Position numbers and translations under genes: made by a program
Shown: positions 53,666 to 58,335 of the stretch, piece after piece
How positions within the stretch are numbered: the first letter of the stretch is position 1
Layout of the letters: the number at the start of each line of letters is the position of its first letter
Notes under the pieces: model-generated
The model's database searches: none
What the model saw: only the letters and a program-made list of their open reading frames with translations
What the model was told of the DNA's origin: nothing
From: Spirochaetales bacterium
GTDB lineage: Bacteria; Spirochaetota; GWE2-31-10
NCBI GenBank assembly: GCA_017624275.1
Contig: JAGANG010000002.1
Span: 1-58,335, forward strand
Reading direction: 5' to 3'
DNA length: 58,335 bases

Positions 53666-55750
53666 TTACTTTTTGTCGGTTTTGTTGTCTTCGGCTTTGT
53701 CAAAGTAAAAACCGTCTTTCCAGTTGAAACGGCAAGTTTGCTCCATGTGGCGACTTTCGTTTACGTGTTGCAAAATCTCACGGTACAAACCTTTTGAAAC
53801 TTTCATTCCCGTCAGGTCAACAAAGAATTTTTTAAAACCACGTTTTTTCAAATCATTAATTTTATCCGTTATAGAAAAAGGTTTTTCCGGTAATACCGAA
53901 ATTTTTTCTTTTCCGTATTCAACAGAAAATTCATAGCCGGTTTGAACATCTTTTAAAAATTTGTGGTGATAATGTTTATCCAAACGGCTGATAATTTGGA
54001 AAAGTTCCGGATAAGCAAAAACCGGCACTATAATATTTTGATTTTTTATGTGTTCTTGTGTTTGATACAAATTGCGTTTGTTATTTTCCAACGGTGACAC
54101 AAAATTACGTACGTCTTGAGCGGACAAAAAGTTTGCTGCAAAAGAATTGAAAACGTACAAATAAGGTCCCGCAATTCGTTCTACCGGATAACTACGCAAT
54201 AGGTTAAGTTGTCCGTAATTATTAACCATAAATTTGTCAAATCCACGATCAACAAGTTTTTTTGCTGCCGTATTCCAGAAATTACAAGCGTTTTGGTCAA
54301 AATACGGCTCCATATAAATAATTACGTCTTCCGGTTTGAACTGAGTTCTTGAGATTGTACTCAAAAATTCGTCGATATTATAAGAAGTAATCGGGAAAAC
54401 AAGATAATCCGGTTTTTGTGTTTGCAACGGATAAATGTCAGCCGCTTTCTCGATTTTTACAAAAATACCGTCTTTTAATTTTAATTGAGATTTCGGCATA
54501 TTCGGTTGTAATGCAGGAACCGGCGTAATTCCCGGATGATGTCGATATTTTTCTAAATCTGCACCTATAATTTTTTCATACGGTTTGTCAAAATCTTGAC
54601 GAGATACAAGAAAAACTCGATCACCCTCTTTAGGTAACGGTTTTTCTTCAGTCAAACGCAACGTTACTTTTTTATCTTCTGCTTCTGTTACTTTATAAGT
54701 TTCACGAGAACTGTCGTTTTCTGCTTGGATTCGCAAATGGTCGCCTTGTTGCAATTTTGCATTTTTTGCAAGGGTAATCGTAACATCAGCAGTACCGGCT
54801 TTTACACTCAATATAGACCCAAGAGCGATTCCGGTTTGTCCTGATTTTTCCGGGCTGATAATGTCGTAATTTGCTCTGTCCATAAAAAGAAATTCAGTTT
54901 TATTACGAGCAAAATCATTTTGAAGAATTGCAGCAGCTTTTTCAAATGCAGCTTCACGATCGTTAGGATATTCATCAATCATTGTTCTGTAAGCTCGCAC
55001 AACAGACGCAATATATTGATGAGATTTCATTCTTCCTTCGATTTTTAAGCTGTTAATTCCGGCTTCTTCCAATTCGGGAATATGGTTAATTAATTGCAAA
55101 TCGTTTAATGAGAAATAAAATTTTTTATCCGCAGGATTTGCAACATTTGCGTACAATCGGCGACAAGCTTGTGTACAACGTCCGCGATTTGCTGATTTCC
55201 CCCCGAAATAACTTGAAAAAAGACACGCCCCCGATAAAGAAACACATAAAGCACCGTGACAAAAAACTTCCAATTGAGCCGAAGTATTTTGACGAATTTC
55301 TTTAAGTTGTTGCAAATCAAGCTCACGTGAAAGAACAACACGCTTAAAATTTTGTCTTGACCAGAAATTAACTCCTTCAGAAGAAGAAACATTCATTTGT
55401 GTAGAACAATGTAAGCGTAAATCCGGGAAATAAGCATTTGCCATGGCAGCAACGCCCATATCTTGGACAATTAACCCGTCAGGTTTTACGGCTGCCAGGT
55501 ATTTTAAAAAATTATATAATCTGGAAGTTTCGTGTTCTTCTATTACAGTGTTCAATGTAACGTAAACTTTGCGTTTCATTGTATGAAGACGCTCTACTAC
55601 GCATTCAAACTGCCGATATGCAAAGTTTTTTGCACGAGCTCTTGCATTAAAATCACGCAAACCAAGATAAACGGCGTCTGCACCTTCGCCTATAGCAGCA
55701 TCAAGAGCTTCCGGAGAACCGGCAGGAGCCAGCAGTTCAATTCGATTCAT
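53666..55750 (-). CDS. U32-family peptidase-like protein (RlhA/TrhP class)
   Basis: The 694-residue protein opens MNRIELLAPAGSPEALDAAI, the standard U32 start. The Cys-rich segment (ALCVSLSGACLFSSYFGG, RGRCTQACRR) fits the Fe-S cluster of the RNA hydroxylases RlhA and TrhP. The insert from about 300 and the long C-terminal region give a length closer to RlhA than to TrhP. It may modify rRNA or tRNA; the older label of collagenase-like peptidase is less likely. It stands alone. Confidence 0.88.
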   Translation of the reverse strand: MNRIELLAPAGSPEALDAAIGEGADAVYLGLRDFNARARAKNFAYRQFECVVERLHTMKRKVYVTLNTVIEEHETSRLYNFLKYLAAVKPDGLIVQDMGVAAMANAYFPDLRLHCSTQMNVSSSEGVNFWSRQNFKRVVLSRELDLQQLKEIRQNTSAQLEVFCHGALCVSLSGACLFSSYFGGKSANRGRCTQACRRLYANVANPADKKFYFSLNDLQLINHIPELEEAGINSLKIEGRMKSHQYIASVVRAYRTMIDEYPNDREAAFEKAAAILQNDFARNKTEFLFMDRANYDIISPEKSGQTGIALGSILSVKAGTADVTITLAKNAKLQQGDHLRIQAENDSSRETYKVTEAEDKKVTLRLTEEKPLPKEGDRVFLVSRQDFDKPYEKIIGADLEKYRHHPGITPVPALQPNMPKSQLKLKDGIFVKIEKAADIYPLQTQKPDYLVFPITSYNIDEFLSTISRTQFKPEDVIIYMEPYFDQNACNFWNTAAKKLVDRGFDKFMVNNYGQLNLLRSYPVERIAGPYLYVFNSFAANFLSAQDVRNFVSPLENNKRNLYQTQEHIKNQNIIVPVFAYPELFQIISRLDKHYHHKFLKDVQTGYEFSVEYGKEKISVLPEKPFSITDKINDLKKRGFKKFFVDLTGMKVSKGLYREILQHVNESRHMEQTCRFNWKDGFYFDKAEDNKTDKK

Positions 55751-55817
55751 GATAAACCTTCCTTTTTAAAAAATAAAATCGAGAATCTTAATCAAATATA
55801 ATAGTATGAAAAATTCA

Positions 55818-56195
55818 TTATTTGATATTCAATAAATAATAAGTTTTTAACGCTTTGAAACTTTCGTCACTCAAATCATGTTCAAGCTTGCAGGCATCTT
55901 GACATGCAGTTTCTTTATTAACACCCAGAGCGACAAGAAATTCTGCAATCAAATTGTGACGTTCATAAATCGGTTCGGCAATTTCACGTCCCAATGCTGT
56001 TAATGAAAGATGACCGTTTTCTGCAACTTTTACAAATCCCGCCTCTTTATAATTTTTTAAAGCGACACTGACTGTCGGTTTGGAAAATCCTAACCGACGT
56101 GCTAAGTCAACAGCATGAACTTCAGAAAGTTCTTTTTCAAGCATTAAAATTGTCTCTAAATAATTTTCAACTGTTTCTGTAATTGTCATAGCCAT
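55818..56195 (-). CDS. DtxR/MntR/TroR-family metal-dependent regulator
   Basis: The 125-residue protein has an N-terminal winged helix (VHAVDLARRLGFSKPTVSVAL) and a dimerisation and metal-binding domain with ERHNLIAEFL (His) and CKLEHDLS (Glu-His), as in MntR and TroR. There is no SH3 domain. It probably represses metal uptake genes when Mn or Fe is bound. The start among ATG 56195 and ATG 56189 is not certain: no clear Shine-Dalgarno. Two GTTAG-N6-CTAAC operators lie 56-100 bases upstream, suggesting autoregulation. Confidence 0.9.
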   Translation of the reverse strand: MAMTITETVENYLETILMLEKELSEVHAVDLARRLGFSKPTVSVALKNYKEAGFVKVAENGHLSLTALGREIAEPIYERHNLIAEFLVALGVNKETACQDACKLEHDLSDESFKALKTYYLLNIK

Positions 56196-56237
56196 CAATC
56201 TAACATAAAAAATAATAAAATAAAAATGATATTTTTC

Positions 56238-56266
56238 TTGACAAAGTAGTTGGTTAGTGGTAACTA
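56238..56266 (+). promoter_or_regulatory. Plus-strand promoter overlapped by operator O1
   Basis: TTGACA (56238-56243), 17-base spacer, TAACTA (56261-56266). The -10 lies in the right arm of operator O1, so a bound repressor would block it. The predicted start near 56273 points toward the structured RNA. Confidence 0.5.
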
Positions 56267-56270
56267 ACCA
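56251..56270. promoter_or_regulatory. Operator O1 (metal-regulator type)
   Basis: TGGTTAGT-GGTA-ACTAACCA, a perfect 8-bp inverted repeat. The TTAG...CTAA half sites fit DtxR-family operators. It lies 56 bases before the DtxR-type start codon. Confidence 0.65.
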
Positions 56271-56276
56271 TTGAAA

Positions 56277-56292
56277 GTTAGGTAAAACTAAC
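56277..56292. promoter_or_regulatory. Operator O2
   Basis: GTTAG-N6-CTAAC, the same core and spacing as O1, six bases downstream of it. Confidence 0.55.
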
Positions 56293-56346
56293 AGTTAAAA
56301 AATTTTGTTTCTTAAAGATTTTTAATATTTTTAAAAAAAGTCTTTG

Positions 56347-56473
56347 AATGGAGCAGGTACTTTTAATAGTTACATTATTTCAAAAGATTTTGTGAACAAG
56401 CAAAACAACTCCTTCTTCTAACTTGTAATTTTACAACATCACTTTTCTTTTGAAGTACCTGCAGCCATTTTTT
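56347..56473 (+). ncRNA. Candidate structured small RNA with anti-Shine-Dalgarno loop
   Basis: The closing helix is AATGG/CCATT plus GCAGGTACT (56353) with AGTACCTGC (56454). The right strand continues as TCTTTTGA (56446) and pairs with TCAAAAGA (56380), leaving an 18-base bulge on the left. Inside are two hairpins: TTTTG/CAAAA (56388-56405) and TTGTAA/TTACAA (56423-56436). The single-stranded link between them carries AACTCCTT (56407-56414), complementary to AAGGAGTT Shine-Dalgarno sites. T6 follows the closing helix. No protein frame explains it. The fold is by eye; transcription is not shown. Confidence 0.5.
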
Positions 56474-56503
56474 ACTGAAACAAGAATGCAATTATATATT
56501 CTT

Positions 56504-56532
56504 TTAATTGCGTAGTTAGTGTCAGCTAACTA
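56504..56532 (+). promoter_or_regulatory. Possible promoter embedded in operator O3
   Basis: TTAATT (56504), 17 bases, TAACTA (56527-56532). The layout copies that of O1. An alternative is TTGTTA (56541), 17 bases, TGTAAT (56564). Either would give a long leader for the gene at 56770. Confidence 0.3.
56513..56532. promoter_or_regulatory. Operator O3
   Basis: TAGTTAG-TGTCAG-CTAACTA, a 7-bp inverted repeat with the same core and spacing as O1 and O2, 238 bases before the outer-membrane protein gene. Confidence 0.6.
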
Positions 56533-56769
56533 AATATCCATTGTTATATAGTTTAGAAATTCTTGTAATGCATAAGTTGCATTAAAAATATTTTTGGAAA
56601 TTAGCATGATTTTTACAAAAACTATCTTTTGGATTTTACATTGTCTCATTACAATTTCGGTGTAAACAAAAAACTTAAGTTTTTCTAAATTTGCAAAGAA
56701 TCTTAATTGATGGAAAAAACGTTGGTAGCAACGTAAAAATAATTACATTCATTTATAAAGGAGATAAAA

Positions 56770-57753
56770 ATGAATAAAAAAATCTTAATTTTAATTTCAA
56801 TGCTTTGCTCATTGAATCTTTTTGCACAGGAAACGACTGTGGCAGAAGCAGAAAATCCGGTTGCGAAAGATAGCAAAATATCTTTTTCTTTCGATTTCGG
56901 AATGGAGACAAGTTTTAATCTTGCCGGACATGATGACGAATTAGCTTTCGATTCATTTTGTTTTGAAGTAACAGATTTGACTTTTGGTGCCGAAGTTGCG
57001 TTATTAGACAATCTTGCTTTTAGTTTTTATTTTGCTGCTCCTATGGTTTTAGAAACTACGGCAGAAAGTTTAAATCACGCAGTAACAGTAGCAGAGGTCA
57101 CTCCGGAATTGGGTGTCGGATTGGCTTTTAATCCGATAGAGGATGTGACTTTAGAATTTGGATTAGGGCATAATTTAACATTTGCTCCGTCAAGTTTGGA
57201 AGTTTTTTCAGTTGATGCCGGGTTGTTGGTTTCTGCCGCAGTTTCTTATGAAAATTCGTTCTTTGCAATTAATATTACCGATACGTTGAATCCGAATTGG
57301 AGAATGACAAAGGTTGAAGATTATAAAAGCTTTATTGATAATGAGTTAGAAGTTGAATTAACTTTTGATTTCTTTAACTTTATAAAGGAAGATTTAAATA
57401 CCGGGCTTTGGGTTTATAACGATTTAGTGACAGATCATTTCTTTGATGATAAGGATAATTATTCAAGCTGTTCAATTGAAAATGAATTATTTGCCGGATT
57501 GCATACTGCACCTGTAGAATGGTTTGAAGCAAAAGCTGCGTTTTACGGAGATTTTGTTGTAGAATCAGACAAAGACGGAAAAGTTGTTGACGGAAGTGAC
57601 ACTGCCGGTTTGGGAATGTTCTTTGAAGTTGCATTTTCATACAAAAATATCGGATTTGCAGTGTCTTACAATCCGGTATTTTATACTGTAAATGCGGAAA
57701 CTCCGGAAGATACAAGTCATGAGATTTTGGCTGCGGTTACTGTTTCATTCTAA
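56770..57753 (+). CDS. Beta-barrel outer-membrane protein
   Basis: The 327-residue product has a signal peptide (cut after LFA), many amphipathic strands (FSFDFGMETSF, ELGVGLAFNP, LEFGLGHNLTF) and a C-terminal VTVSF with Phe last, as recognised by the BAM complex. It is acidic. The operator O3 upstream suggests metal control, so it may be a channel for metal or other small solutes (inference). AAAGGAGA precedes the ATG. A terminator follows. Confidence 0.85.
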   Translation: MNKKILILISMLCSLNLFAQETTVAEAENPVAKDSKISFSFDFGMETSFNLAGHDDELAFDSFCFEVTDLTFGAEVALLDNLAFSFYFAAPMVLETTAESLNHAVTVAEVTPELGVGLAFNPIEDVTLEFGLGHNLTFAPSSLEVFSVDAGLLVSAAVSYENSFFAINITDTLNPNWRMTKVEDYKSFIDNELEVELTFDFFNFIKEDLNTGLWVYNDLVTDHFFDDKDNYSSCSIENELFAGLHTAPVEWFEAKAAFYGDFVVESDKDGKVVDGSDTAGLGMFFEVAFSYKNIGFAVSYNPVFYTVNAETPEDTSHEILAAVTVSF

Positions 57754-57767
57754 ATATTCAAATGTTT

Positions 57768-57803
57768 TGAACGCCGGTTTCTTTGCAAATCGGCGTTTTT
57801 TTA
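57768..57803. terminator. Terminator after the outer-membrane protein
   Basis: AACGCCGGTTT and AAATCGGCGTT form an 11-bp stem with one G-U wobble and a six-base loop, followed by T7. Confidence 0.9.
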
Positions 57804-57830
57804 TGCAGGAATGGAATTAGGGTCTGTCGT

Positions 57831-58295
57831 CTATTCTATTGGGTAATACTCTTTTTCCGTAATATCTTCCCATACCTGATAAAAAGGATAATCCGCAGCA
57901 CGTTTTACAAGCCCGGCTCGGACAGCGTTTTCCTCGATGTACACAAAAACTCTTACTAAATCCGTCAAATCTTCAATAATTCTGCTGAAAAATCTGTCTT
58001 TCCATGCACTTCCTTCTGAGTCGAAAGTTCTGTTTATCCATTGCGTAAAGCGTTGTTTAATATACTTCATGATTTCCGAAAGATTTTCGTCCTCGCCGGG
58101 CTGAATCTCCATGTGAAAATGCGTGTCGAGAATGCAGATATTCTTAATTTTCATTTTAAACTTTTCCGCTGCTGCGTGGATTAACGCCAGCAGATATTTT
58201 TTAATCCGTGAGTTCATCATAATCTGCACTAATCTGTGAAATTTGTTACTTACATGATAATACGCATTTTTCTTTAATTGTCGTGGTTTTCGCAT
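57831..58295 (-). CDS. REP-associated tyrosine transposase-like protein (Y1_Tnp)
   Basis: The 154-residue protein has the HUH motif in LDTHFHMEI and a Tyr in MKYIKQRFTQWIN at the expected catalytic position. The C-terminal part (SAWKDRFFSR, VYIEENAVRAGLVKRA) matches the RAYT branch of IS200-like single-strand transposases. Such proteins cut at REP hairpins near a GTAG or similar tetranucleotide. GGAGG precedes the ATG by seven bases. No terminal inverted repeats were found around it. Its targets may be the dispersed hairpin repeats in this window (inference). Confidence 0.88.
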   Translation of the reverse strand: MRKPRQLKKNAYYHVSNKFHRLVQIMMNSRIKKYLLALIHAAAEKFKMKIKNICILDTHFHMEIQPGEDENLSEIMKYIKQRFTQWINRTFDSEGSAWKDRFFSRIIEDLTDLVRVFVYIEENAVRAGLVKRAADYPFYQVWEDITEKEYYPIE

Positions 58296-58335
58296 TTTTA
58301 TGCCTCCACAATGTTTTAATGCGTTTTAGGGTCAA

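Larger units (their letters stand above)
56199..56769. other. 571-bp non-coding region with operators and a structured RNA
   Basis: No open frame of note. The region holds three matched operator palindromes, a good plus-strand promoter, a multi-branch RNA structure with a U-tract, and a second weak promoter toward the outer-membrane protein. Each is listed separately. Confidence 0.7.

Noticed and set aside
56347..56473. tmRNA, SRP RNA or 6S RNA
   Set aside because: No tRNA-like ends or CCA, no GGAAGCAGCC-type SRP loop, and the length and bulge pattern do not fit 6S RNA.
57831..58295. Complete insertion sequence at the right edge
   Set aside because: Only the transposase-like gene is seen; no terminal repeats or tnpB, which fits a domesticated RAYT better than an IS.
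1..58335. tRNA or rRNA genes
   Set aside because: No stretch with the conserved TTCGA loop and paired acceptor arms, or with rRNA signatures, was recognised; a covariance search would be needed to exclude them fully.

Overview
The window is AT-rich bacterial DNA that most likely comes from a spirochaete of the Treponema group. The inference rests on several features together: a FliG paralogue with a long N-terminal extension, FtsY with an N-terminal membrane anchor, a MurA with Asp in place of the active-site Cys (known in Borrelia, Chlamydia and mycobacteria), many lipoproteins, a DtxR/TroR-type metal regulator and a Gld-type ABC exporter. No rRNA or tRNA gene was recognised. Species cannot be fixed from sequence alone.

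Layout. 1-8 kb: the tail of a membrane protein, murA, a small DMT-type membrane protein, a sensor kinase with a receiver domain displaced by a -1 frame change, hisB-hisH, a STAS protein with a metallo-hydrolase, and a YchJ-like SEC-C protein. 8.2-15.1 kb: glmS, htrA, a DksA/TraR factor and a large DUF748/AsmA-like envelope protein. 15.1-19.3 kb: first lipoprotein island (two tandem paralogues, a beta-helix surface protein, PspC). 19.4-28.7 kb, mostly on the minus strand: FliG-like, thiE, MurC-like ligase, TatD, SpoIIE phosphatase, glycosyltransferase, HAD phosphatase and Dus. 28.8-34.8 kb, plus strand: a membrane protein, UDG-like, priA, a large lipoprotein and gcvH. 34.9-41.5 kb: second lipoprotein island with two papain-fold peptidase-like proteins, a modular lipoprotein array, a PD40 protein and a beta-barrel protein. 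41.6-51.7 kb: rsmA, a CPA2 antiporter with CBS domains, ftsY, a YD-like secreted protein and a gldA-F-G-DUF4340 operon. 51.8-58.3 kb: an XRE regulator divergent from a CBM26/FnIII lipoprotein, a U32 protein, a DtxR-type regulator, a long non-coding region, an outer-membrane protein and a REP-type (Y1) transposase.

The most notable signals are not ordinary genes. (1) The 571-bp gap between the DtxR-type regulator and the outer-membrane protein holds three matching GTTAG-N6-CTAAC operators. One overlaps a good promoter. It also holds a compact multi-branch RNA of about 125 nt with a U-tract and an anti-Shine-Dalgarno loop: a candidate metal-controlled small RNA. (2) The second island is a modular array in which diverged lipoprotein genes share nearly identical 3' tails and hairpin leaders, and one unit is reduced to a signal peptide fused to the tail. 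(3) A repeat of about 104 bp sits at the upstream edge of both lipoprotein islands. (4) The hybrid kinase is split at a canonical A AAA AAC slippery heptamer. (5) A 32-bp near-perfect palindrome lies between the XRE gene and its divergent lipoprotein.

Positions of starts were moved to the Shine-Dalgarno-supported codon where the longest open frame looked wrong. All functional calls come from reading motifs by eye; no database search was possible.
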